The notes beneath the pieces are model-generated. The model did not search any database. It had not been told where the DNA came from and saw nothing but the letters and a program-made list of their open reading frames with translations. From Diplonema papillatum (taxonomy: Eukaryota; Euglenozoa; Diplonemea; Diplonemida; Diplonemidae), in assembly GCA_030068145.1 (NCBI GenBank), contig JAPJBO010000810.1, positions 40,047 to 104,046 of the forward strand: 64,000 bases of DNA, read 5' to 3'. Of the stretch, positions 35,901 through 47,900 are shown one piece after another; within the stretch, counting starts at the first letter, position 1; the number at the start of each line of letters is the position of its first letter. Both the position numbers and the translations under genes were made by a program.

Positions 35901-38900
35901 ATTATTTTGATGGCCCGTGTAGCAGACCTTTCTCGTCGACTTTATGCTCACGTTCAGCTCCGATGAGGAGATTTGTGCAAAATGGACCCAGGGAACCCAC
36001 AGTATTTGCGTGGTTCGTTGAGGCTTTCCGACGTTCAGGGCACTAGGCATGAAAACTACACCGCGGAATGCAAAACTTTGCATCACAGAATCACGCCGCG
36101 GTGCCCGGTGCTGGTGCTCAGCACTGGGCACCGGCCAGCACCGGTGCCAGCCCCCACACTGCCCCGAGGGGCGTTTTGGGGGGCCCCGTCCGACGGGAGT
36201 GACTGGTCTAAACGGTGGCTTCGGCAGTCCACACTGCAGCATCTGCCCAAGTGTTGGTAAGTGGTGGTACCGGCCAAATGCCCGGGGCTCTGGAGTGCAA
36301 TGAGAGCTCCAGCCGGGGCTCCGGGCCCACACTGTCTCGAGCGCTCTTCGCTCTGCGGTTGGGGTCCTGATTGGCTTCGCTTCATGAAACCGTCGTGACT
36401 CTGGCGCCCCAGGCTTCCCTGCTGCATCACCCTCGCCGCCTGCGTGGTTGCAGCCTCACCGACCCTCGGTAGGCTGCAGCGGGAGGCGAAGTACTTTCTA
36501 TTACTATCCCCAAACTTTTATACCATTCTATTACTATCGCAAACTTTTATACCATTCTATTACTATCCCCAAACTTTTATACCATTCTATTACTATCCCC
36601 AAACTTTTATACCATTCTATTACTATCCCCAAGTTTTTATACCATTCTATTACTATCCCCAAACTTTTCTATCCCCCCCCCAAATTTTTGTACCATTTGG
36701 TTGGTGTCCCAGCACTTGGCGTCAGTACCGAAAACGTTGAAGCGTTGTCCCACCGCACGAAAAGAGGCCCCTTTTTGCTTTGCCGCAAGTTTCTAAGCAA
36801 AGACGAAATCTCAAACTGCCAGCACGGAGTCTAAGTGGTTTCGGTCTCTCGTTTGCGGAGTCGACGACCCCCATTCTGTTTTGCCCCGACTCCACCCTGT
36901 GGAGGGAGCTTCCGTGGGAATCCCACTCCAATCCTGTAGTTCCGCAGTTTGACGCTAATCAGGCTCAGATACGAGTCAGTACGCGTGCACGCAGCACGGT
37001 GCTGGATTCTGGAGTCTACGCTATATCGCCGAACAAAAGCCACTACGACTGTGCCCGGCCCAGGGTTCCACCGAAGATTTGGTCGACCGTTCAGCCACTC
37101 CGACGACTCAGACTGGTCGCCGGCCGCTGTGAAATCCACAAATAACGCTAGAAATCATCGGTCAGTTTCTTTGGCCCACCGCAGTCGCGCTCTGCTGCAC
37201 AACCCTGCCGCCCGGGCCTGCGAGTCAGCACAAACCCTTCCATGTGGGTTACCGGCTTTGGTAATTCCATTTGAGAGTTCTCGCAGAACAGGTGTCATCA
37301 GGAATGCCAGGATGTCAACTGAGTCGGCAACATCAACTCGCAGAGCTTGGCTACGTTTCGTTTACGGGCAACACGTAGTACATGCTGCGGGAATGGTTCC
37401 CAGGCTGTCAATGGGACCCAGCCCTGGAAAGCCCGCGGCTCTCGGGGCTGGGGATGGAAAGTGGAAAAACAGTAGAAGTGTCGGGCACCCTGGACTTGGT
37501 GACTGTTCCTAACACTGTACTAACGTAATTCAGTGACCGACTCACTGGGTGACACCAAAATGGGTTCAAAGTTTGGGAATGGGGTTCAGCTTTGGGACCG
37601 TAATGGGTTCAAGTTTTGACCATACTACAAGCCGGTCTCCTTCATGTTTGGATACCGCGTAATGGTCCACACAATGTGACACATTTACATCATGAGGCAA
37701 CTTCACTTCCAAGTCGAATAGAGGCAGACTCGCACAAGGCTTTTGTGACAAGCATGTACTTGTTTTTGTACCGAGGGCTGCCAGCAATGGGTGAATTCAG
37801 TCTCCAGAGTTGCAATAGTAATAGAATGGTATAAAAGTTTGGGGGTAGTAATAGAATGGTATAAAAGTTTGGGGGTAGTAATAGAATGGAATAAAAGTTT
37901 GGGGGTAGTAATAGAATGGTATAAAAGTTTGGGGGTAGTAATAGAATGGAATAAAAGTTTGGGGGTAGTAATAGAATGGTATAAAAGTTTGGGGGTAGTA
38001 ATAGAATGGTATAAAAGTTTGAAATAGTAATAGAATGGGCAAAAAAAGTTCCAAACGTCATATTTAGGACTTCACCTCCTGCAGCGGGCCCGGCAGTGAG
38101 GCCTCAGTGCACAGGGCAAAGCAGGTGCCAGGAAAAACCAAAATATGCCCAGAAAACTTCGAAACTGAAGAAATTGGGGCGAAAAGTATCCTGAATGGGC
38201 TGGGAACCCCCCCCCAAAAAAAAAGAGCTACAAAAGGCTACAAAAAGCTACGCTGTAGCTAGCTGTAGCTTTTTGTAGCTAAACCTCACACTGCCCTGTA
38301 GCTTTCTAATCATTTTGTGTACACGCGACTGTGTGAGAATGGTAGCATTTGTTGCGACTGTGTGAGAATGGTAAGAAATTGTTTGGACTGTGTGAGAATG
38401 GTAGCATTTGTTGCGACTGTGTGAGCATAGCTGTCAGCCACAAGGTAGCCACTAGTGGCTAATTGGGAGCCACAAAGTAGCCACAAACCTTGTGGCTACC
38501 TTTGTGGCTAATTATGCAAAATTTTGATACCCAGGAAAACCACGTGAAACTAGTTTTTTCGGCCAGAAAATGCATCTAAAACACAATTTCTGATGATTTT
38601 GACAGGTTTTTGGGCCCGAATTTGGGTAAGCTGCTTCGCCCTGGCCTCGTATCCTCAGCCGCGAGTCAGCGGCAACGTTGGCAACTCTATCAGTAACTTC
38701 GTACAACACTGCAAGTAATTCAAGGCTTGAAAAGTTCAGAAAACAACAACAAGCTGCTGCATCTTGCCAACACGGTCGCAGCACCAATGCTAATGCCATA
38801 GTTCTGGTACATTTTGAGTCAGAGAGTGCACCGGAGGAAGACGAACCCGTCGAAAGCGATGTTGATATTTCAGACCGCAGAGTCAGTACGAAGCTGCCAA

Positions 38901-41900
38901 TGCTTCTGTTGCCAAGTTTTGGAGCAGGCAAGGAATCAATTTAGTTCAAAGGGTCGCTTGTCCGCAAACCCGTTTCAGTTGCGGGGTGCATAGTCTCCAA
39001 CTTTTCACCCAAACCACGCCGGTGACAGCCGTACTAGTAACGGCGATGCACTGATATTCTAAGATACCCAAGGTTAAACAGGACAGCAACGACCCAGCAA
39101 ACGGAGCATTTCACAATTACGACAGCTCTTCTACTCGGTACCCCGTCACCAGCGAGTTTGCTTGCTTGCTTGCAAAGTGCACAGAGCTCGCAACTTCACA
39201 CGGCAGCAGGCATAGTTACTATGATAGTACAGCAGGAGCACACTGACAGTGTGACTGACTCCCTGTAACAGCTGTCACTGAGTGGCACTGTTACACTTGT
39301 TGCAATCAGCGTCCGAAAGAGTTCAAGGAGGAGCCAAAGATCCGAGAAAAGTAGCGGGGGCAATCTCTCACACGTCTTGGAAATTCCTCGCAGGCTCCTG
39401 TAGCACAGGCCCAGCCAAGGCACAAGGGAAAGTTGAAAGTGACTGACTTGCGACAATACCAGTCCAGCAGGGCAGCACGGGCCGCAGGCCCGCGGCAGGG
39501 AGCTCAAGCTCAGTCACCATCCGCCAGCTCCGCCACGTTTTCTTTGCAGCTTTCTGGCAGCATTCAAATCTGTTTGGCTGCGGCGGTACTTGCCGCTCTC
39601 TCCCACTCCTCCTCTGGGGTCATTCAAGAGGCTCGGAGAGCGCCGGTCGCTGGTTGAGAGGCCCTCTCAGAGGGTTTCAGGACAGAAATGGTAAGCGCTT
39701 TGCAAGTAGAATGGGTCTGTCACTCTCGCCAACCTGAATTATGCATGATTCTGTGTGCATAATGCCTACTACTACTTTAGTAGCAGTAGCGGTTTAGTAA
39801 ACCGTTTACCAATGGTACCCCAGGGTGCGCAACCAGGATGCCGAGCCCAGGGTGTAGCAACTAACCCGTATTCTGGCCCAAAACCCTGTCAAAATCGTCA
39901 GAAAACGTGTTTCAGATGCATTTTCTGGCCGAAAAAGTTAGTTCCACGCGGTTTTCCGTGATACCAAAATTTTGCATAATTAGCCACAAAGGTAGCCACA
40001 AGGTTTGTGGCTACTTTGTGGCTAAATGGGGCCACAATGTGGCAACCTTGTGGCTGACAGCTATGGACTACTGTGAGAATGGTACGAAATTGTTTGGACT
40101 GTGTGAGAATGGTAGCATTTGTTGCAACTGTGTGAGAATGGTATCATTTGTTGCGACTGTGTGAGAATGGTAGCATTTGTTGCGACTGTGTGAGAATGGT
40201 AGCATTTGTTGCAACCGTGTGAGAATGGTAAGAATTGTTGAAAAAGTGTGAGAATGGTGTTTACCCCGAATTAGCCCACCCATGTACCTGTTAACAAAAA
40301 ACACCTCCCGCGGGGCTCGAACCCGCGACCACAAGGTTAAGGGCCTTGCGCTCTACCGACTGAGCTAGGGAGGCGTCTGCGGCGCGAAAAAAAAAAGCGC
40401 TTTTTTTTCATCAGCGCCCCATGGTTTTATCGGGGGTAGGTTCCTACATTACTCGCGGTCGGCCGAGCCAGGGTCATTTTTCGTTTCGTATTTTTTCGTA
40501 TTTACGAAATACGAACGAAATACGAAACGTCGTGTTTTCGTACAAATCCATGACTCGCCGATTCGCAGCCGAAGGCCTCTTCGGGGGCATCTCACAGCTT
40601 GCAAGCACCGAACTGATGTGCATGCCCAACTGATGCTGACATACGTCAGCAGTGTCAATGGCATGCGGCTAGAATGTGGCAGACAGGCTCAGGCTGTGCG
40701 TTCTCGAAGGGGAAACCAACATGATTATTCAGGTTCACCGCATGTGAGAGAAAATGTTGATAACGAAACGGTTTGCCAGCACAGACAATGTTGGAATGGA
40801 TTTCAAACGCAAAAAAAGGAGAAAACGTGGAGACTTCAGATTCCTTGAAAGGCGAGGTCGACCCCATCTACAGCAGTCTAGATTCTAGATTACTGAACAG
40901 AGTCTTTGTCCTCAAAATCCGCGAACTGGAGGGGGAGAGGCTGAAAACTCAAATTTCCGGTACTTGTGCTTGCGAGGCCTCAACATCCAGGCTTTCATGA
41001 GCTGCTTCCTCGCTGGGCTCTCGGGGCATAGCTGTCAGCCACAAGGTTGCCACATTGTGGCCCCATTTAGCCACAAAGTAGCCACAAACCTTGTGGCTAC
41101 CTTTGTGGCTAATTATGCAAAATTTTGGTATCACGGAAAACCGCGTGGAACTAACTTTTTCGGCCAGAAAATGCATCTGAAACACGTTTTCTGACGATTT
41201 TGACAGGGTTTTGGGCCAGAATACGGGTTAGTTGCTACACCCTGGGCTCGGCATCCTGGTTGCGCACCCTGGGGTACCATTGGTAAACGGTTTACTAAAC
41301 CGCTACTGCTACTAAAGTAGTAGTAGGCATTATGCACACAGAATCATGCATAATTCAGGTTGGCGAGAGTGACAGACCCATTCTACTTGCAAAGCGCTTA
41401 CCATTTCTGTCCTGAAACCCTCTGAGAGGGCCTCTCAACCAGCGACCGGCGCTCTCCGAGCCTCTTGAATGACCCCAGAGGAGGAGTGGGAGAGAGCGGC
41501 AAGTACCGCCGCAGCCAAACAGATTTGAATGCTGCCAGAAAGCTGCAAAGAAAACGTGGCAGCCGTCTGATAATAGTCAGGAGCTGGCGGATGGTGACTG
41601 AGCTTGAGCTCCCTGCCGCGGGCCTGCGGCCCGTGCTGCCCTGCTGGACTGGTATTGTCGCAAGTCAGTCACTTTCAACTTTCCCTTGTGCCTTGGCTGG
41701 GCCTGTGCTACAGGAGCCTGCGAGGAATTTCCAAGACGTGTGAGAGATTGCCCCCGCTACTTTTCTCGGATCTTTGGCTCCTCCTTGAACTCTTTCGGAC
41801 GCTGATTGCAACAAGTGTAACAGTGCCACTCAGTGACAGCTGTTACAGGGAGTCAGTCACACTGTCAGTGTGCTCCTGCTGTACTATCATAGTAACTATG

Positions 41901-44900
41901 CCTGCTGCCGTGTGAAGTTGCGAGCTCTGTGCACTTTGCAAGCAAGCAAGCAAACTCGCTGGTGACGGGGTACCGAGTAGAAGAGTTGTCGTAATTGTGA
42001 AATGCTCCGTTTGCTGGGTCGTTGCTGTCCTGTTTAACCTTGGGTACTTAGAATATCAGTGCATCGTCGTTACTAGTACGGCTGTCACCGGCGTGGTTTG
42101 GGTCCTTTAGCAGGAAAAGTTGGAGACTATGCACCCCGCAACTGAAACGGGTTTGCGGACAATCGACCCTTTGAACTAAATTGATTCCTTGCCTGCTCCA
42201 AAACTTGGCAACAGAAGCATTGGCAGCTTCGTACTGACTCTGCGGTCTGAAATATCAACATCGCTTTCGACGGGTTCGTCTTCCTCCGGTGCACTCTCTG
42301 ACTCAAAATGTACCAGAACTATGGCATTAGCATTGGTGCTGCGACCGTGTTGGCAAGATGCAGCAGCTTGTTGTTGTTTTCTGAACTTTTCAAGCCTTGA
42401 ATTACTCGCAGTGTTGTACGAAGTTACTGATAGAGTTGCCAACGTTGCCGCTGACTCGCGGCTGAGGATACGAGGCCAGGGCGAAGCAGCTTACCCAAAT
42501 TCGGGCCCAAAAACCTGTCAAAATCATCAGAAATTGTGTTTTAGATGCATTTTCTGGCCGAAAAAACTAGTTTCACGTGGTTTTCCTGGGTATCAAAATT
42601 TTGCATAATTAGCCACAAAGGTAGCCACAAGGTTTGTGGCTACTTTGTGGCTCCCAATTAGCCACTAGTGGCTACCTTGTGGCTGACAGCTATGCTCGGG
42701 GGCTTTCTGGTTGGGGCACGGCAGCTTCCAGTGCCTGTGCAGCACGCTCCGCACGGCGTTCAGCCTTGGCTTTTTTCCCTGTGTCGCGATACAGGTCTTC
42801 ATGCAGCAGCCTATGATTCAGGGCAACACTCATGGAAGCGTTTAAATTTTCAGTGGAGAGTGGCATTCACGAGCATTCTCGAAACTTTTTGCCCATTCAC
42901 GAGCATGCTTGAACTTTTCGCCCATTCACGAGCATTCTCGAAGTTTTTGCCCATTCACGAGCATGTTTTAACTTTTCGCCCATTCACGAGCACTGCCATT
43001 CCCATTCACGAGCATGATTTTTTTTTTAGCCCATTCACGAGCATTCCTCAATAGTTTTAGCCCATTCACGAGCATAGCCTAACTTTTTGCCCATTCACGA
43101 GCATGCTTCAAACTTTTTGCCCATTCACGAGCATGCTCAAAACTTTTTGCCCATTCACGAGCATGCTCAAAACTTTTTGCCCATTCACGAGCATGCTCAA
43201 AACTTTTTGCCCATTCACGAGCATGCTCAAAACTTTTTGCCCTTCACGAGTATTCTTATTTTTTTTGCCCAATCACGAGAATTCAAGCATAACTTGCCAT
43301 AAGTCAAATTGGCTCAAGCTACCGAGTGCACATTACACGTGTAGGCGAGTTCAAACTTTCAGCCGTTCAGCTTAGAGCAGGATCAGTTCAATTCTGTCGC
43401 TCCCATTCGGTGATACGGATCTCTCAACAGCTCAGTCGTGCATGTCATGACTGTCCAGTTCTGTTTTGTGTTTCCGACGATCCCGTTTTTCTCAATTACG
43501 TTTCCTTCTTCAAGTGTTTCCTAATAGTTTTGCGTCGCCGACCATGATGAAAGTCGGCCCGTTTAAAACGGCGTTTTGGGTATTACCGTACTTTGGGTAT
43601 TGACACCGGCCTGCTCTGACAGATGTATTTCGACCTTTGAGTTTTTTTCTTAGCCACATGCAATGTGTGAGGAAACTGAACTGCCCAAGTAGGACCTTCT
43701 GATCATGATCATTTGCCAAATTTACCACCTGAAACCACGTCCAGGATTTGGCTCAGGGTAGTGCGGTCAAAAAAAAGTGACGTGGCTCTTACTATTTACG
43801 CACAGCCGTTTGTTTGTGCGTATGTGTATCACCTGTATGGTAATTTCCACAGTACGCTGCCAACCGTCACTTTTTGATAATGACAACCGCGGTTGTTACC
43901 ATAAAAAAACTTTCCCTTTCTACGTTTTCCTACTCTCGCGGTGTACGGTTTCCTTGTTTGGTCATTTGAAAAATCGAATCTCGAGTCCAAGAACTACTGC
44001 AACTCACTGACTTAGAGCAAGTTAGACACATCCTGAACAGTACCCCTTGCAGAACCAGGATTGAACCAGGATTGTGTTGTCGTTGACTGAGAATCAAGGG
44101 AGACAAGCTTTGAGATTTCGTCGCGAGGTGACCCCTCGCCCGCTAAAATGCCCCCTCTCGGGCTCACCCCCTCGCCATTTTTTTTCGCGTCAAAGTTCCT
44201 GTTCTGGCCCTCGGCTCCCTTTGTAAAAAGGTTGAGCTCTGGGCCGGTGCGGGAGCTTCCCGGCGCGGAGAAGAATGGAGATGGCCATGGTCACCTTTAC
44301 CACTTTTTCTTCATCGGGTTTGTTAGGCTGCCGCATATTAGGCATGAGCCTGTGCGGTCGCAAAGCCGGGAACTTTGCCATTATAGTCCACGATTCTTAC
44401 TGGGGGGGGTCGAATACAAGAGGTACCTCTTCTATTCGGCGTGCCGATCCTGCAATTTTCCCGAAAAAGAAATGGAAAAAAGTACCGCAAACCCGGAAAC
44501 CGCGGGAACTCCCTTCTTCTTGAAAGACGCACGTAATTTGTGGTCCCCGGGTCTATTTTTCACGGTTCTCTTCATCGGAGCTGAACGCGAGCACAAATTC
44601 GCCGGGCAAAAAGGTCTGCAACATGCTCGTGAATGGGCAAATATTTTGAAGCATGCTCGTGAATGGGCAAAAAGTTTTGAGCATGCTCGTGAATGGGCAA
44701 AAAGTTAGGCCATGCTCGTGAATGGGCGAAAAGTTAGGCCATGCTCGTGAATGGGCGAAAAGTATGGCCATGCTCGTGATTGGGCAAAAAGTTTAAGGTG
44801 CTCGTGAATGGGCAAAAAGTTTGAAACATGCTCGTGAATGGGCAAAAAGTTAAGCCATGCTCGTGAATGGGCAAAAAGTTAAAGATTGCTCGTGAATGGG

Positions 44901-47900
44901 AATTGACCCTGGAGAGTGTGGATCTCTTTTTGTTTAAAAGGACCGACAACTTCTTGAAGTGTCGTTCTACAGAAGCTTCGCTAGCTGTCGCTTTGCCCAA
45001 AGTGCAAGCGAAGAGAGTTAGCAGTTCACTCTCTTCTGCTGTAGCAAGGGCATGATTTCTCCAAAAAAACTTGTACCCGTGTTTGATAACTTCCCCGCTC
45101 GGGCCTCGGGCTCGGTTTCTGAACTCGTTGTACACGACTTTCAGTTGAACAAGAGTTTGTTCAAGGGTGCTTTGATCGCGAAACGAATGGGCGCAAGAAC
45201 CGGCACAGCATATTCCACTGTCGGGCTTTCTGCTCATTCTGGACCAGCATCTGGTCGACGTCGGGGTGCAGAGACTCCAGAACTTGCATGGCTGGAAACG
45301 ACAAGTTCTTTTCTATGCGCCAGGTCCACGTTATATAGGGTGATTCCCCATTATGCTATTAAAGTTTGCTAATTTCCCCATTATGCTATTAAAGTGGTGC
45401 TAATTTCCCCATTATGCTATTAAAGCTGCTAATTTCCCCATTATGCTATTAAAGCGGTGCTAATTTCCCCATTATGCCATTAAAGTTTGCTAATTTCCCC
45501 ATTATGCCATTAAAACATTTTTTTTGGGTTTCGGCGGGTTTCCACCCGTTTTCCACAGTTTCCCGCGGCCTCTACCACGAACATGTCCTACCGTTTCGGG
45601 AATGGTTTCCCGCAAACCCTTGGATTTGTGTACGTGTGTGAGGATACGGCTAATAGCTTGCTGGTCATGAAATCTTCAGTACACTCCTTCAGGAGTCCTT
45701 GGTTGGTCCAAGACATGGCAGCAACCCGAAGTGCCCGCCCTGGCACTTCGGGTTTGACCCGGCGCCCATCATGGCCACCGCAGCGGCATTCCACTGTATC
45801 TGAATCCACAACTGTGACAACACAAACTGGGCTCATGAAATGATGAAAAGCCTCATCCAGGGCTGGTCGCCACACGGTTGCCACGTGTGGCCCACATTTG
45901 CCACACGAAAATGAAAAAGTCGTGTGGCGGATGTGGCGAATTTTTCCGGTTTTTTTTCCCTCCTGAAAACCGGCCGCAATTGCCGTATAACCACGATATC
46001 CCCCTTTTTTTTGTGTTTTTTTGGAGTTTTTTGGAATTTTTACGACAGGTACCCGATTCCAGCCAGTACAAGCCTCTGTACTGTAGGAACCAGTTCTGCC
46101 AGCTTCTGGTGAATGTCGCCGTGAAGCAACTCACCAACTCGCACAGAAAACGGGTGACCACCCAGGTTTTCGTGTCGTTATGATGAAAAGTATGATGTGT
46201 CGCATGCATCGAGTGCAGGAACACGGTGTCTCGCTGACTCTGAGTCTGAGGGACGTGTCGCTAAGGACCGTCGGAGTCAGGGCAATACGTTAGTCCATCA
46301 GCGATACGTCAGCTACAGCGGGGCACAGCGCACGTGCATCGTTTACGTCACGCCGGTCACGCACAACTTCGGGTCGAAGCTCGACCTATGCTCGAAGAGG
46401 ACATTGGAGTTGCGCAAGCCCGCGAGAGATACCGCATTGACCCATTGATTGGGTCCACAACGAACACGCAAGGCTGTGGTGCGGCCTTATTGAATAAGTT
46501 ATTCAACAACCGGGAAAGGTAAGCCTGCGGCTGCCCCGTCTACTTTGTTGAAAACTGGATGCACAACCGTGGTCGTGACCGACGGCCAGTGGGCGTCATC
46601 CCCTCGCGTGCTGGCCCCTGGCAGCTGGATGCTGTCCTCTCTTGCGGTGGGTGTCCACCGAGGGGTGGTTCCTTGCCCATGGGAAGGCCGTGCTTCGCGC
46701 AGGAACCCCGGCTGAGGGGGTCGTCCCTCGCGCGGTCGGTGCTGGCGCGGTGAGAGTCGTCTCCTCGCCGCCGCCGCGGCAGGGGTGGTGCCCCCTCCGG
46801 CAGGGTTGTCATCCCTTCGAGTCCGACGCCGTTACCACACCAGGCACGTAGACACACGGAGCTTGCACAAAGTTAGTGACAAACCCAACTGTTCCTGCAC
46901 TTTGATTTGCCGTACGAACTCAAACTTGCACGTGGTTTCGGCCCCGCTGCAGCTGCACACATCGCAGAAGCAGCATCAACGCCGACTGACAACGGCACTG
47001 AGAAACGTCCCCCAGACTCAGAGTGTCGTCCCTGTACCTCGAGTAAGTTGACTCCGCCAGGCTGGATGGCGTCCTGTAACTGGACGTTCCTGCACTCGAT
47101 GCATAATTTTCATCCCAACGACACCAAAACCTGCGTTTTCTGTGCGAGTGAGTGAGTTGCTTCACGACGACATTCACCAGATATTAGCAGAACTGGTTAC
47201 TGCAGTACAGGGCCACACAGCAGCTTGTACTGGCTGGGATCGGGTACCTGTCGTAAAAATCCCAAAAAACTCCAAAAAAAAACAACAAAAGGGGGATATG
47301 GTGGTTATACGGCAATTGCGGCCGGTTTTCAGCAGGAAAAAAAAAACCGAAACAATTCGCCACATCCGCCACACGACTTTTTCATTTTCGTGTGGCAAAT
47401 GTGGGCCACACGTGGCAACCGTGTGGCGACCAGCCCAGTGGCTCATCTCATGTATCAAATTTCCAAATGAGTATCACAAAGGTCCACGCTGCAGTGCAGC
47501 CTGCAGTATGGTTCCCGAGTTTTTCCGCCAGAAGCTGTTGCTTTGCTACAGTGCCGCTGAGACAGTGAGAGCTTAGCTTCGGTGCAGCTGTCTTTAGTCT
47601 GCTCCAACTTAGTCTGGTGTCAGACTACAGACAGTCAGATCACCAGCTGAGCTGTCAGTGCGAACCCTGCTGACCCCTTTTGGTGAACATGCTGATTGTT
47701 TCCCGCGGACCAGCACAGTGCCAAGACGCTGTGACTTGCAAAGTTAACTGTTCGGAAATAAGCCGTTTTCTCGAAACAATCTACTGAAAGTAGGCTAAGT
47801 AGCGCCGTCGAATCGATTTCATCAAACGACTGCTCGCGTTAGGCACGGTTAGAAAGTGCATTGTCATTATCTTCCTCGAAAATGGACAAAACTACTCACA

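Larger units (their letters stand above)
32151..40267. mobile_element. B complex: two inverted 1.47-kb copies tip to tip, carrying four insertions
   Basis: The left arm (32151-34997) and right arm (34998-40267) are reverse complements, meeting at GGTATTTG/CAAATACC (34988-35007). Outer tips are GGGGTAAACACCATTCTCAC and its complement. Each arm has a 29-bp repeat array (ACCATTCTCACACAGTCGCA unit) at both ends, around about 1 kb of unique DNA. After subtracting insertion C from the left arm and K, I and E1 from the right arm, the arms come to about 1,474 and 1,468 bp. It may be one foldback element or two fused copies. Element A sits at the left tip. No sure target duplication or transposase was found. 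Confidence 0.82.
40949..45330 (-). pseudogene. hAT-type transposase 3' part (H), split by elements D and E2
   Basis: Minus-strand coding pieces at 45330-44919, 42853-42702 and 41019-40949 read on in order once D and E2 with their duplications are set aside. The first carries the hAT dimerisation motif: LLTLFACTLGKATASEASVE, then RHFKKLSVLLNKKRSTLS. The second continues STENLNASMSVALNHRLL and a basic helix. The third is an acidic tail ending in a stop. A frameshift near 45190 already breaks the upstream part (MQVLESLHPDVDQMLVQNEQ lies in another frame). The N-terminal part was not found. Confidence 0.72.

Noticed and set aside
40385-40515. AT-rich TCGTTTCGTATTTTTTCGTA / TACGAAATACGAACG palindrome as an origin or promoter
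   Set aside because: It is a short foldback next to nested transposons; nothing else supports a function.
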